Part shown: piece after piece, positions 38,909-52,600 of the stretch
How the letters are laid out: the number at the start of each line of letters is the position of its first letter
How positions within the stretch are numbered: position 1 is the stretch's first letter
NCBI RefSeq assembly: GCF_022539315.1
Contig: NC_066316.1
Location: 34,721,245 to 34,785,244 of the forward strand
DNA from: Serinus canaria
Lineage: Eukaryota; Chordata; Aves; Passeriformes; Fringillidae
Length of the DNA stretch: 64,000 bases
Direction: 5' to 3'
Made by a program: the position numbers and the translations under genes
The notes under the pieces: model-generated
The model's input: the letters and a program-made list of their open reading frames with translations, nothing else
What the model was told of the DNA's origin: nothing
Databases searched by the model: none

Positions 38909-41900
38909 TTCTGTATTATATTCACCACAATTGATCTGAAATACAGCTTGGGAGCAAATGAAAGTGGTGGTGACTTGTACAGAACTCAGTGCCCAGCCTG
39001 CTGTGCTGTACTCTTTTTCATGTGTGTCATACTTTACACACTATTCTATTATCTTAGGAGAAAATGAACTTTCAGCTACTGGTTTTAGTAAGGATTGCGG
39101 ATTGGTGTTAATACCTTATAGTCATGGTGTTGCTATCTTAAGATCTGGGGAAAAAAATGCTCTTTATCAAAAAAGTTCTTATCCTAAGCTTTTTTTCCTA
39201 ACTGAGGACATAGCTAATCATTCTGGGCTGTTTTAACCCTGGATAATGTAAACTACTATCAGCTTCCTGCCTGTTTTCCTGCCTGAGTTTTAATGTGGTC
39301 TTCCCCTGGATTTAGAGATGAACAAGGCATGCAGCTCTTCCCTGGACACACTGCTTCATGGCCTGGAGTACTAACATAAACTGAAACTGAATCACTGGAC
39401 ATGATCTAACAGAATTAATTAAAGGTGCAATGTTTGCGTTATTGCAGGGTGAGTCCACGGAGAACTCTGTCACTTGCATGAGGCTGAGATCCTTGAAATA
39501 TGAGGCTGGAGGGAATTATGTGATTGTCACAATTACCTTATTTATTGAATCCTTTCTGCCATTTCTCAGGGAAGATGGGATTCCAGTGCCAAAAAAATGG
39601 CTTTGCCACAGATAAACTGAAGATTAAAGGGATGTGTGTCCTGAACAAATTCAAGAGTAGAAGAATATTGCCAAACAACAGCTAACCTATATCTCTGTTT
39701 GATAAATGTCAACCTGTGATGCTTATTAAATTATAATATACTGTCAAAAAGAAGGTGAGCAATGAAATAATATGATAAATAATTAAGGACCTGAGATATT
39801 TAATCAACAGTTCTTCATTGACAATCAACAGTGCCCATTTCCAGAAAAAAAAATGGAAATAGATTGATAAAAATAGAAATTATCCACAAAAAAAGATTAG
39901 CCTAATGTGTGAATCAAATTGTTTGAGAGTCTAAAAAAGAGAGGGAAAGAAGGAGAAGATGGTTACTTTGCCTTTGGTGAGAACCTAAAGAGTGGAATAA
40001 ACAGATTTGCAAAGGATCATTTACATTTACTTTCAAGACATGACAGAAGTTCAGAGTATTTAGCAAATCAGATGATTCTACTGCATTTTGGCAAAGTCAT
40101 CTGGGCATAAGGAAATGGACACATAAGATGTGCCCATTTCCCATGCCCTTTTGGGAGCTACAGGTCCTGAAGAGTGTGCTCAGAAAGAGTATGGCAGGAG
40201 AGCATGCCAGCGTGTGCACGCTGCCTTCTGACCACCTTGATGGTCACCTAAGTCAGGGAGAGGAATGCAGTGATGAACCAGGGCTTTGAGGACATGACAA
40301 AAGGGACAGAAATGCCTGGGTTATTCCTCTGTTTGTTTTATTTAGGTTTAAAAGACTTTTAACGTTCATTTTATCTGGTAAGTCCTGCAGACAAAACTTC
40401 TGATAGGTCAAAACAATTGTTCTTTCATAGGAAACCAGTTTTTCCCACCAATGCAGAAGTACTTTTCTGTAATTCCTCCTCAGAGACTTCTCTGCCTTTC
40501 ACAGGCACAAATCAGGAGCATATCCTTTGTGTCTAGTACCCAAATTAACACCAGTGTACTTGGGACTGGAATTTGACGTGCTGTCTTGATTTGGCAATGG
40601 GTAGGAGAGACTCATGATTTAGGAGCTGTTGTACAAAACAGCTTGACGAAAACAAGAATACTTGTTCCAAAGGAAGGATGGCTATTCCTGAGAGAAATTA
40701 TGATATTTTATGAAGCTAAATCAAGAACTAGAGAAATGTGTGTCAAAAATGTCCAGGCTTATGAGTAAAGTTGAAGCATATTCTTGCAAGGCTATTTGGT
40801 ACATTTATCCACAAGCTTGGCTGACACTAAAAATAGTTGAAAAACCCAACACATGCAATATGATGTTTATCACAATTCAAAGTACTCAATATTCTTGTGT
40901 CAAGTTACCACTAGAAATGTCAACATGTCTCAAAGGCTGAATCAGGAGATTTTTGACCACAATTGAGTGATAAAGATTAGAGATGTATTATTGAAGTGCA
41001 TCAAAACTTGACACATTACATCATGGATCTGCATATTATTGCAACAAAGATGTTTTCTTTGAATACTATCTTAAAAAAGCATCTGAGATAAGTGAATCTG
41101 TAACATAAACTGTCTGGTTGGTTATATAAATTGTGTTCCTTGTCTGTTTGATTCTGTTTGTTTTGTGCAGCTCTTTTTCTAGCTTCAGGTTCACGTTTTC
41201 TCCCAGCCACTTAGCTGTTGTTGAAGGGGGGATGAACAGGCTGCCTCACAGGAGCTAGAACTATCACAAGGCTGCTCTGACCTGGGCTCTATGCTCAGGT
41301 CCTCAAAATGTAACTGCAAGGGAGTGAGAAGTCTCTATAAAACCTTGCCCTTTTGACTTACAACCCAGATAAGGGAAAGCAGGGAAAACAGGGTAAAAAG
41401 AGAAAAACTTACCTCTGCACATTTTATCCAGAATGTTTTTGGTTTTTTTTTTCTAAAGGATCATCCAGGAAACTCTGGTGTCTGTGTCAGAGAGCATCAG
41501 ATGTACACTCAGTTCTGCTGTACAGCTGTCTAACCCAATCTAACTTAGGATCAGTAGTCAAGTGCTGCAAATGGCAAAAGATCCAGGGGAGAGGAGGGTG
41601 CAAAATGCTGCCTTCCTGGGTCTGTGGATAATTCAGTGTTCAGAGAGGAACAGTGAATGTGGCAACTGAACGTGTGTGAGCCACAGTTAGGAACAAGTCT
41701 GTCATTGCCAGACATATTTGGGTTCTGTTAGCTGGAGCAAGTCAGAACATTATTTTATTCTGGGAATCAGTTAGGACATGTTATGTAAAAAAAAACAATG
41801 TTCCCTTAAAGCTGATCATTCCATAAGCACACCCAGTTTTGTCCTTGCTATTGCCCATGGCAGGGGCTGCACTGATCACTGGATCCACTGCTCATATTGC

Positions 41901-43077
41901 CTATGGTTCTGTGTCTAAAGTTATTCCCCCTGGTTTACCAGCCCTTCCTCAGCCTTTCAGCCTCTTGTTCTGGAGACTTAACTCCCCAGAGGAGATTCTC
42001 GATCTTGAAGAATGCTGTTGAGCATAGCTAGATACCTGGTGTGCCTCTCCAGCATGGCTCATACTCTTCACACAATGCCATTGTTACTCTCAACTAATAG
42101 CTGGTGAGTACAACCCTTGACAGGCTTTGTCTGTGCTCATACTTGGAGAATTCTCTTTTTTCAGTGCCAAAAAAATGCTCCACAAAGGGAAAAACATGAG
42201 CAAGTTTGAAAAAAACCAAAAAATGTCTAATGAAGAAGGATGATCCTGTTGTGCACTGTCTTTTGACATTTTTCCAAAATTTAGAGACTGTAAGAGTACC
42301 CAAAAGGGAAAAACAAACTTATTCCCCAGCAAATGTCTTTCTTCACAAGGGGTTCAGAGTTGATTACAAACATATGCTCATGCATGCACACACAACTATT
42401 CCACCTGTGGAAGGAGACAATTCCCAATGAAGTCCCTACTCACAAGCCAAAAGTGAGAGTTAAGAGTCCAGTTGTGGTGCAGCTGGTTGCTGCCAGGAGG
42501 AAGCTGATCCTGGGGAATTGGGCCGTCCTAGAGGTGATCACTGTCCAGGTCCTAGGGTGGGCATTTCAACAAACAGGAATAAATGTGCAGACCTGCTTTC
42601 AGTTCAGACCCACTGGAAAAGCACTCCTCTGGAAAATATTCATGGCTTCAGCACTCTGAATATGGTCTTAAAATAGGGATCTGTTGTTGAAGGTGTATTT
42701 GGGGAGCCTGGACTTTTCTTCACTAGAAACTGGGCTATCAAGCTTGGCATCATGAGCCAGTACAGCCCAACACACACAGCTTTTTCTTGTAAACTTGCTT
42801 ATGGATCTGTTAAAACTTCTCAGAAAACACCATCCATCTCTCTATGTACCATCACAAACCGGGATCCAAAAAATGTGTCAAGAGAACAATAACCACATAT
42901 CATGGCCTGATCCTCAATAGCATTTTGCGTGCTGTTGAAGAGGCACATAGCAGATGCTTGCTTTAGCATCACTGACAAAGGATGTGCTGAATGCAAGGGC
43001 TTTCCAGATGTGTGGGTGTTTTACGATAGAATAAAACTCGTCTACGTACACAAATTTTCCTTAACCCACTAAGAAAC
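38909..43077. other. Unique non-coding sequence, no gene recognised
   Basis: There is no gene or recognised repeat here. A TATA-like CTCTATAAAACC occurs at 41,333-41,344, but no LTR or promoter context can be assigned to it. Confidence 0.5.
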
Positions 43078-43109
43078 CAGAAATGAATGCAAACAAGCAT
43101 TCATTTCTG
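43078..43109. repeat. Perfect inverted repeat, 13-bp arms
   Basis: Arms 43,078-43,090 (CAGAAATGAATGC) and 43,097-43,109 (GCATTCATTTCTG) are perfect complements around the loop AAACAA. The stem is short for a microRNA precursor and does not extend on either side. Confidence 0.95.
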
Positions 43110-43556
43110 CGGCATCAGATTATTCTGTATCAGATTGTTTCCTTCTATCAGAAACATTTGCACAGGATTTTAGGCAAGACTTCTGCTTCATTATGGGTTT
43201 GAAATGAAAGTGAGAAGGGGTGCTTTGCCCAGCAGAAATACTCAAATGCTTTTCAATCACTCTTTTCCTGATTAAAGCATTTTGTTTTAAACAATGGTTA
43301 CTGCTCTCAGGAATGACTTCCCAAAGTCTGGGAAGCAGATATCCTGAAATAATTTTTACAGTGCAGAGTAGGAATTTTCCTGCTCCCCAATTACACAAAC
43401 TGTTAATGGGTAATTGGAGGCAGGCTAAGTGCTAAAATCTGGTACTATTACACTGAATGACACTCTATAAAATAACATCTGTCTGTGTGTAACATGGCCT
43501 TAATTCCCAGCGCACTTGCAATGTGTAATGGAAGCAGCATGCTGTAAGCACTGAAC

Positions 43557-43627
<71 letters not shown>

Positions 43628-43640
43628 ATCTATCTATCTA
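43557..43640. repeat. (ATCT)n tetranucleotide microsatellite
   Basis: About 18 uninterrupted ATCT units at 43,557-43,627, then one unit short of a single base, then three more units. The long pure part predicts polymorphism. Confidence 0.98.
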
Positions 43641-43767
43641 ATAAGAAGTACAAGTAGAGTGCTTTTCTGATAGAATTCAAGTAGGAAAAAGGCAGGCTTA
43701 TTTATTATCTTCCTTATTTATTCTCTTCCATACATATACATACATAAATGTATGAAAGCATAAATTT

Positions 43768-43770
<3 letters not shown>

Positions 43771-43815
<45 letters not shown>
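43771..43815. repeat. (AT)n microsatellite with one interruption
   Basis: A dinucleotide AT tract of 45 bp broken once by TACAT at about 43,786-43,790. It lies 130 bp after the ATCT array. Such tracts can extrude cruciforms. Confidence 0.97.
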
Positions 43816-46224
43816 AGTTTGCATGGAGTTTCATCAAAAAATTAAATACTAATCAGATAGTAAAGTCAGTGCAAAGATTCCAACTGGATTTACAGCTGGA
43901 ATCAGGATGAGGCTGTAACAAGCTCTAAATCTGCATACCTTTCTTTTGTAATGCTGGCCCACATCACAATATTACCTCTGTCTTTGCTACACCCTCCTCC
44001 TAAGAGTTACTGGAAGGTTCTTGATGTTAGATGGGCCACAGGTAAGGTAAAAATAACTTCCTGTGAGTATGCCATTACAGTGTACTTTGTGTTTACAGAT
44101 GATGTCACAGACTGCTTGCAGTTAAACTGATCTCAGTCAGGGAAATCCAGCCTCTGGTGAGTGAAATAGCAGCTTCCACAGCCAGCTGAGACAGTACATT
44201 CAGAGATGGGGGTTTTAGGACTCGAGAGCTGAGAGTCCTAAACTACAGAACTGATGAACCAGTGATGAAATTTTATCTTGATCAGACCATTTTCAATGTT
44301 GAAATTTAGCTTTGTGTCTTTCTTTTCTATCACATTTCATTTGATGTAAGATAAACTTACTAAAAATGTTAGTACCTAGCCATAATAATAGCTATCATTT
44401 TTGATTTCTATGTCAAAGGACAAGAGTAATGTCTCAATATATTCCCATATGAGGTATCTTCATTTTTCTAAGCTGTGGCTTGATAATTAGTACAGCATTA
44501 TCTTATCTTAATTAGTAAAACATTGTCCAACAATGATATGAGCTCTGACACATCCAGATAACATTTGAATAGATATATATATTTGCAGTTACATTGACAT
44601 TTACCACAAAGTCATGTTTTTTGGCATGAACAAGAAATGGAAATATTGATATGTGCTCAATGTTAAAAAAATGATTTAACAATGTATAAGATTACTTGCT
44701 GCTGAGAAAAGCTCATTATGCAGAACTATTATATCAGTCCTGGAATAACAAACAAATTATAACTGAAAAACAATCCCAAAACTAAACATAACACCCCTCC
44801 ATAAAATAAAAAAAAAACGAAAAAATGATGCAAAGAAAAATATGCTGTCATGACAGTTCTGTATTTTCTGTTGAAAAACTGTAATTTCTTAACTGAAACT
44901 GGTTTAAAGTGGGATTTCCCCCCTAGTGTGTTTTGGAAAAGTCTCATTTTTCCTGCTAAGGGTGCTGAAACTTCTTATTTGGTAAAATTTTATACAGAAT
45001 GTTTGACACCTTCTGTATGTATCTGTTTTAGGGAAGGAAAATGTATTTCGTCAGGTAACAAGTTTTTCCTAGTTAAGGAAGTTCTCCGAAAACATGAGCA
45101 TTAGGTAGCAGCATCCCAGGCTCAGTGACAAAATTGTGTGTTTTCTGTCCTCACACATATGAGTTACATGGCAGACATTAATCCAGTGATTATATGTTTT
45201 TTTTTCTCCACGGATTTCCTATTCTTGAGGATTTGGCTGCATTTCCAAAGCACATACTAGCATGAAGACAAGGTAGCATGTCCTTCTGGCATTTTGAGTG
45301 AGGCAGGGATTTCTGCACGTGCCCTTGTTTGGATGGGGCTTTTTTGTGCATTTGTTTTTGGGAGCAAGTACAATCTTACTCCTCTCACTTTTAGATTTAC
45401 AAATTGTTTTGTAGAGCAGGAACTTGTGAAGGGAATGTTTCTGTTTTGCAGTCACTGGCACAGCCCAGGCATGAAGTGGTCCTCCTCAAGGAAAACTTTA
45501 GAAGTCTTCATGGAAAAGGAATATGCAGGCTGTGTTACCGACCCGAGCAGGGAATGAGAGTGGCTGTGTTCCACCATAAGCACTGCAGGTCCCATTGAGT
45601 TCTTGCTATTTCTGAGTCCTCAGAGACTATAAAGTCTTTGCTTGTTTATGATGGTTAGTTTGCCAAAGTACCTCATGTTGCTGTGCAGATTACTGTAGGA
45701 CAGCAAGGGAAAATTTTCCATCAGGTCATGTTCATCCACATATTCCAAATTGCTCTTATAAAAAAAGTCAACTGCAACAAGTCCTTCAGTAATCTCTAAT
45801 GTGATTCTGCTTTATCTCTGCACCGGAAAACCCTGTTTACTTCATATTTGCAAGTTATAAAAATGATATTCTATAATCTATTTGCTCAGATTCCTGATAC
45901 ACATTAGTTATTTTTCCCCATATATTACAAAGAAAAGTCCTTTGATTGAAAGTTGCATGCCCTGCTTTTTATTTTCTTTATCCTGTTATTTCTACTGTCA
46001 TCATGTTTTTTCAGGAAAATGAAATTAAATTTATCAGCTCCCAGATAGTCCATTAAGGAGGGGTGAAAGCAGAAGCATAGGTTGTCTGGATTTATATCCT
46101 GTCACTGCTTAAGTCCTAACGCTTCAGCCTGGAGAAAGGATGGAGATAAAATTGGAAAATCCAAGCCAGACCATTGTCTAGGCTCAGCAGCTTTGAACAC
46201 TTCAGATATTTGGGATTATAGGGG
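43816..46224. other. AT-rich non-coding sequence, small hairpin only
   Basis: No gene is seen. A small inverted repeat (TTTAGGACTC at 44,214-44,223 with GAGTCCTAAA at 44,233-44,242, 9-base loop) is present. An A-rich patch lies near 44,806-44,826. Confidence 0.5.
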
Positions 46225-46341
46225 AAAAAAAAAGAAAAAAGAAAAAAGAAAAAAGAAAAAAGAAAAAAGAAAAAAGAAAAAAGAAAAAAGAAAAAAGAAA
46301 AAAAGAAAAAAGAAAAAAGAAAAAAGATAAAAGAAAAAAGG
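46225..46341. repeat. (AAAAAAG)n heptamer array, polypurine tract
   Basis: About 16 tandem copies of a 7-base unit, A6G, with a few length variants and one T interruption near 46,327. The array is about 117 bp of nearly pure purine on the plus strand. Lysine-rich and phenylalanine-rich frames across it are repeat artefacts. Polypurine mirror-like tracts can form triplex DNA. Confidence 0.97.
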
Positions 46342-46620
46342 GCATTTTCACAGTGACAAGGCAAACCCCAGCAAATTTAGCAATATATTGGCAGAGTAGT
46401 GCCTTGTTGCTAGATGTGTTGGTAAGTAAGTGTCCAAGAACAATTTGTCTGTGACACAAACAGGCTCGTGCAGCTCCAGCTGATGCCAAGATTACCCTGG
46501 GGAATGCTGTGCCCATTAGCTGGAGGCAGAATATCATAAATGTGAAGGCATTTCTCACAGTGATGTGGAATGATCAGGGTGAGCCCCCTGGAGACCCCTG
46601 GAGTATGGATGTGGAAGGAA
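46342..46620. other. Unique sequence between two purine repeats
   Basis: Nothing is recognised in this spacer. It separates the A6G array from the GAG array, which both put purines on the plus strand. Confidence 0.5.
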
Positions 46621-46664
46621 GAGGAGGAGGAGGAGGAGGAGGAGGAGGAGGAGGAGGAGGAGGA
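46621..46664. repeat. (GAG)n trinucleotide microsatellite
   Basis: 44 bp of uninterrupted GAG/GGA repeat flanked by further GGA-like bases. It is homopurine, with triplex potential and, through repeated GG pairs, G-quadruplex potential. The poly-glycine frame across it is an artefact. Confidence 0.97.
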
Positions 46665-49600
46665 AGAATAACTCTGGGGAAGAATAGAATGCAGGCAGTG
46701 ATAAATAAAGCCTATGTGTATTTATCTCTCAAGTGGGCATGTGTGTTTCTGTGTGACAGAGAGAGGAGGGAAGCCAGGGATCTCTACCTTCATGTGTTAT
46801 GGAAGATGCACTGAAGTTTTAAGACACACAGGGGAATCAGGAAAGAAAGGAAAGTGTTATTTAATTACTCAGAGCTCAGTGGAAGAGCTAAATTACTCTG
46901 AGACTCAGGGATGAGTAAATGACTGAGGGCTCAGAGGATGTGCCAGTGAGCACCATACAAATGATCAGGGAGACAGAGAGGATTTCACTGAGGTTTCAGA
47001 AACCAGGGCCTTCTCCTGCTTGCCTGGGTGTTGAGCAGAGCCAACACCTCTCACATCCCAAGGTCTGAAGCACAGCATCAGCAGGGTCCCTGCTGTGGCA
47101 CTGGCTGACAATCCAGGCTAACACCCGCATGTTGACACCCTCATCTGCTTTTGAGCTTCAGTGGTGAAACTCAGCTGCCTGAAAATGTGCAGAGTAATAT
47201 GTTATGGCTTATTTGTTGGATGTTGTGTGCAATCTTTGGGGAAAGGGCGATAGTGCCTTTCTTCACTCATTTGTGTTGCATGGAAGAAAACGTATGCTTA
47301 AAGCATGTTTGTGTTCTACCTGTTAGTTTAGAGATGCCAGAAGTGTCAAGTCTGATCTTCCACGTTTTCAGAGCAGGGGATGGCTTAGTTGTGACATGTG
47401 CAGCACTTAGGGTTTTTAAACTGTGTTGAAACAACAGTATGTATCAAGACGTATAGTTTCCCAAATATTAAAAAAAAATCCCAACCAATCAGCCAAAATA
47501 TATCCCTACCAAAAAACCAAAACAAAGGATTTTGGAATATGCATTTCCTATCTCAATAAAATTTCACTTTAGTTTCATCAGTACTGTTATTCATGTAGAA
47601 ATTGATACACTTTCAGGATATGCTGAGAGGGAATTTTGAAGAGGAAAAAACAGTGAAAAGGAGGTTTTTTGCATCTGTTAAGGGGTTAAACATTATTTTT
47701 GGTGACTGTAAAGCACCACAAGTTCACACTTTTTTTCCCTTTTTTTATTAGTTCATATCAAAGTGAAATTCTGGAACTTCTGCCTTCCTGATAAAGTTAT
47801 CCAGATTTGACAGTCATATGTTAAGATTTCTTTCCACATTGTTTTCATAATACCTTAATTAATTTGATTTTTGAATTCTTTTTAAAGTGGTTATTTTGTT
47901 GCTTTCAAGGCTGGATTTGTTTTCTTGGTCATAATACCTCAATAATACTAATTTTGTTTAGTAGATAATTTGTCTTCATAGTGTCAAATCTGTCTTCTTC
48001 TGATTGTCTGTTTTTTAAAACCATTGCTTTGAATCTTGGTAATATATTTTCTAGTTATTCTTAGATTTTTGCTTTTTTTAAAAACAATTCCTAGCTGAAA
48101 AGTGAGAAACTTAAAGACCCTTATATTTCCCCAGCCATAGCTCCTCCTTGGAAATTAATTAGATGGAATAATGTCCATCATTAATCGGCTCACAGCAAAT
48201 TGTCCCTTAAACTCTATTTAGTGCTATCAGTCCCTGTTTTGCTCATTAAGCAACAGGGTGTCCTTAACTGACATGAAACCTTGTCCCTGGGATCCTGTAA
48301 TAACACAGCCTTCCTGCTTGGAAAGAACACTTCCCTTCTCTTTGTCTAGAATGTAGCATGAATGGATGTGTGCCTACAATGCAACAGTAGGAACACACAG
48401 GAAAAGCAGGAGGAACAGAAATCCAGGGCTCATGGAGCTGCATTTAGCACAGACACCCCGGTCCTGCTGGCACAGGACCAAAGTTGCTAAGAAAGAGAAC
48501 ACTCCAGGTATTGTATGATCTTATAAAGAAGTTTGCTTGTTTTGAAGGAGCAACATGTCTTTTCCAGGAGACCAGCTAAGCTGAGCACCCACGTGCAGGA
48601 GGTGAAGTTGATTTTGACTGGCAAAGCCCTGCATCTTGAACTCCCTTAGAACATTTCCAGGGAAAGCCTGATGTGCAGTCTTATGACTGTGGACAAAGCT
48701 CAAGAATCCTCCCTCCTCTCTCTTCCTGTCTCTGTGCTGCTGTCAGCAGCAACCTTCACTCCCCACAGATGGAGCTTTGCTTGTCCTTCCAGCAGGGGAC
48801 ACAAATGGTTCATGGAGAAGTGGTGGTTTTGGTGGGATTTAGCAATGGCCACATCTGGAAATCCTAAAAAGCTGATTAATGTTAGAGTAAATGACAATTT
48901 TCTTAGAAAACTATCTAAAATAGTGTAAGGAATGGGTCAGTTGGGTGGGTTAATTGTTATAAAGGGCTGAGTGTAGCACATGTGTGTGACAACGACTGCC
49001 ACACACTGGATGTGCAGGGCTGAGCAGAGCATTCTATTCTGGCCTGTAACTCACTCTGAATGAGAATGATGGGGCCCAGCCCTCAGTGGTGACCAAAAAG
49101 GGCATGGTACCTGGTATTCTGATCACCAGTGTGCTCAGGGCTGTGCTGGAGAGCCCTGGCACAGCCTATGCTTGGAGCAGTTGGCATGTGCTGCAGACTC
49201 CTGCTAGCAGTCTGCCCACACTGCCATTAGCTGGGGGTCTTGCACCATGGAACCTGAAATGGCAACGCTGCAAAGCCTGCAGTGCTTCTTTGAAGTTGGA
49301 TGAGTTAAGTTTTATATCTGTTTTGGGTTGATGGAGCAGTGTAAAAGGATTGTGCCATGGATAGGATCAAGGGCAAGGCTTTACTCCTGGCTGGGAGATG
49401 CCTGTGTAACCAGCCCTACTTGAGTGTCTAAATATAGTGCTTTCTTATTCTCAATGCATTACTTTTCTTCTGCAAATTTCTGTGCAAGAAAGTTACAGAG
49501 TAACATTAGTTCTAGAGTAACATTAATGGATGCTGAGTAATCTTGTGTCAAATAATAAGATTTTTAAAGTAGGAATAATTAAGCAAAAAAGCAAAAAAAC

Positions 49601-52600
49601 AAAAATCCAAAAAGGGGCAGAAGAAACTCCAAGTTTCCCATCTCTTATTATTCAAAGCCAAAACATCTGTGTAAAAACTTTCATCTGAATTATCCCAGCT
49701 GGTATGTTGGGATATTTCAAGATCCCTGTCCATTTTCACAGCTCCAAGACACTTCTGTACTTTGCTCCATTTGGGCAAAAGTGTGAGGAATAGCAGTTTT
49801 TTTTAGGTGTTTGAAGATCAGACCCCACTATTGGTGATTAATTACCAAAAGATTACAAACTCCTTACAAAACAGCTTAGCTACTCTATTCCTTAATCTCT
49901 GTCCTCTTTGCTTGTCACTTTGTCTTTAACCTCTAGAAGGACAAGCAGAAGGAGGCTGATTTATGCCCTTAAAGTGTTTCACTCTCTTTTGGCTTGTCAC
50001 ACAGGTTTTATCTGATTTGTTACTTTTCTAAACAAGTCCAGGCAGGGCTTTCTGAGGTAAACATGAATGGCATGCTCATAGAAACAAGGGTCAAACACTT
50101 GCTACCAAAAATCTCCTAGTCATATAAAATTATAGGATGAGGGAGAAGTAAAAACCTGGAACAACTTCAGAGCAGATTGCAAGAGAGAGCATGTAGCCAT
50201 CCTGAAGGAAAAGTTGCTGGAGTTCCATCTAGGAGTAAGATGCCTCTGACAAATCTCACATCACACTGGATGCCACATCTGTGTCCAGACTGCTGCAAAC
50301 CCCTTTTCCACCACACTCTGAGATTATTTTGCAGGCATTTATGAAGTGAAGGATCAGCTGTGGATGGAAGGGAAGGTCTTTCTAGCATCATTGCCCCTGG
50401 ACTCCTTCAAGCTCCCCAGGAATGGTGGGAAGCTTCAAAGCAGGGTGGGGCTGGGCTGCAGTGCCATTAAAAATAAGGTCCCCCAACAGAGACTGCAAGT
50501 GAGTTTGAGCAGAATAACTCATCCAGGTCACCCACCTGGCCAGCATTGGGTCAAAGTCTGGGCTCAGTCCTGAGTTGGATGGGCAGAGAGACAGAACACA
50601 GGCCCTGAGCTATGTGGTGAGAATGGAATTGTTTCCTTCTGAGAAGGAACATGTGTTGATCTACTATAACCTCAGTAGAATAAATTCTACTTTGTACTCC
50701 AGCAAGAGTAAGATCTAATGTGCATGTGTTTTTCCCTGTTAGAGCCTGCAAGTGTAGAGAAAGCTTTGTATGCTGTTACTCAGCAGACCTCGGGGCTGGC
50801 ACACGGAAGGTGGAGAGCAGCTCTTATTAGGAATTCATTGAGGTATAAAGTGCTTTATAACATTGTGTGAGATGAGAAAGAATTCAGGAACTTTGGTAAT
50901 GGCTCTTGAAGAGTTAGGAAGACTTGGATGTGGAGGAGACCTTGAAAACATGCAACCCATTACCTGGATATATGGAACCTCGTTTTTCAGCTCTCAGAGT
51001 GGGATTAATGGGGTAGAGTGGCAGTGAAAAACAAAAACTGTCATTAAAGGAAATATAGGAGTATTACCTTGCTGCCATGGTACTATTTCACAGGCATTTA
51101 GTTATCCATTGACCTGCACAGAGAAGTAGAATCACTTAGGGCTGGCTCCAAATGATGCTGGTCTTACAGCAGAATGTCACTAGTAAAATGTGAAATGGAC
51201 ATCAGGTTGGCTACCTGAATGACATGGTTTCCAGGAGCTATGGAAGGCTTTTCTGAGAACCTGAAATATCCATCCTGAGGGATGACTGTGTAGAAACATT
51301 TTCTAATCCCTACAGAAAAGATAGATCATAGGAACTTAAAGTTGGACAAGAAAAAATAATTATGACACGAAGCTGAAGTGCTAAGTAGGCTTGACTTTTC
51401 ATTTCTATAGTGACAGTGAGATCTTCAAAGATATTTCTTTAGACATTCACAGTCAATTTCCATTACATCAACTGGGTTCTCCAGGGCTGTGTCTGTAGAT
51501 TTTGATCTGTTAAATTCTAAATACAATTCCTTTGAATGCTGACTAAAACCTCTTGAAATATGAAATTGATTTAACGAAATCCTACTTCTCGGAAGAACAG
51601 TAATAATAGGTGCTGAGGTTCCTTGGCTATTAAGCAGTCTTTGCCTTTGCTGCTGCATTTACCACAGTCATCTTGTGAAATTCTGCTGTACTGTCATCAC
51701 CTACTCAGAACAAAACCTGTCCTTTAAAACCTCTTCAAATGCAATTAAATGACATAGTGGTCTCTCTCACTGGAAAGACATGATTTAGATATTTTTTTTC
51801 CAAATCTTCTTGTATTGCTGCTAGTCAAAACATAGCTCTGGAAATTAGCAATGTTTCTAGTCTTAACGGGTGAGTTGCTCTGCTGAACGATCCTGCTCTT
51901 CCATAAGTATGTCTTTGATACCATTGTGCAGATGCTGAGCTGGCTGTCCATAAAGAGCAAATTATGCATTGTATTTTAGTGCTGTGTGAGTGAATCAAAT
52001 TTTTACAAAAGAACTTAATTAGAAGATATTTTTGTAAGGCTTTTTTTATACCGAAGTTCTCTTGCCTTGAAAAATGAAGGTAAGCAGTATATGAACAAAT
52101 CACTGGTCAAACTTTTAAACTTGCAATATATTTAGTAATTTTAGGAAGATAAACAAAGGTAAGGCAGTGAAAACATGCTGCTTTTCCTTAAATTAACCCT
52201 TTGACATACTTCAGCAGTGTCTGTCTTACATGGCAGAGCATGAAGACTACACAGAAGCTTTTAGTGGCATTTACTCCTGCCATCCCTGCAAACTGATTTG
52301 CATGTGTATAAGTCAGAAATATTACATGAGAGGAACCAATGGAAAGGATCCTGGATTCTAGTATTGCAGATACTTCTGGGTTTAAAATTCCCCAAGTATT
52401 TTTGTTAAAGGCTTTGACATAATCCCATCTGGCTTTGCTGTGTGGAGAGTAGATCAAAGGTACAGACATATTAGCCTCCTCTGAATCTCAGGCCTCCTGG
52501 GGATTAGTTTCCTAGGGACATCCTAAAAGTTTTCCTCTAATATAAACACAATATCAGAGGAGCTGTTCACATGGACTGAGAGTTCAAATTCTCAGTTTAT

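Noticed and set aside
41333..41360. CTCTATAAAACC as a possible TATA box
   Set aside because: No CpG enrichment, no LTR landmarks and no plausible first exon follow. Such matches are common by chance in AT-leaning DNA.
46082..46558. Lysine-rich plus-strand and phenylalanine-rich minus-strand frames
   Set aside because: They are translations of the A6G heptamer array.
46509..46814. Plus-strand frame with a glycine run
   Set aside because: The glycine run is the GAG microsatellite, and the flanks show no domain.
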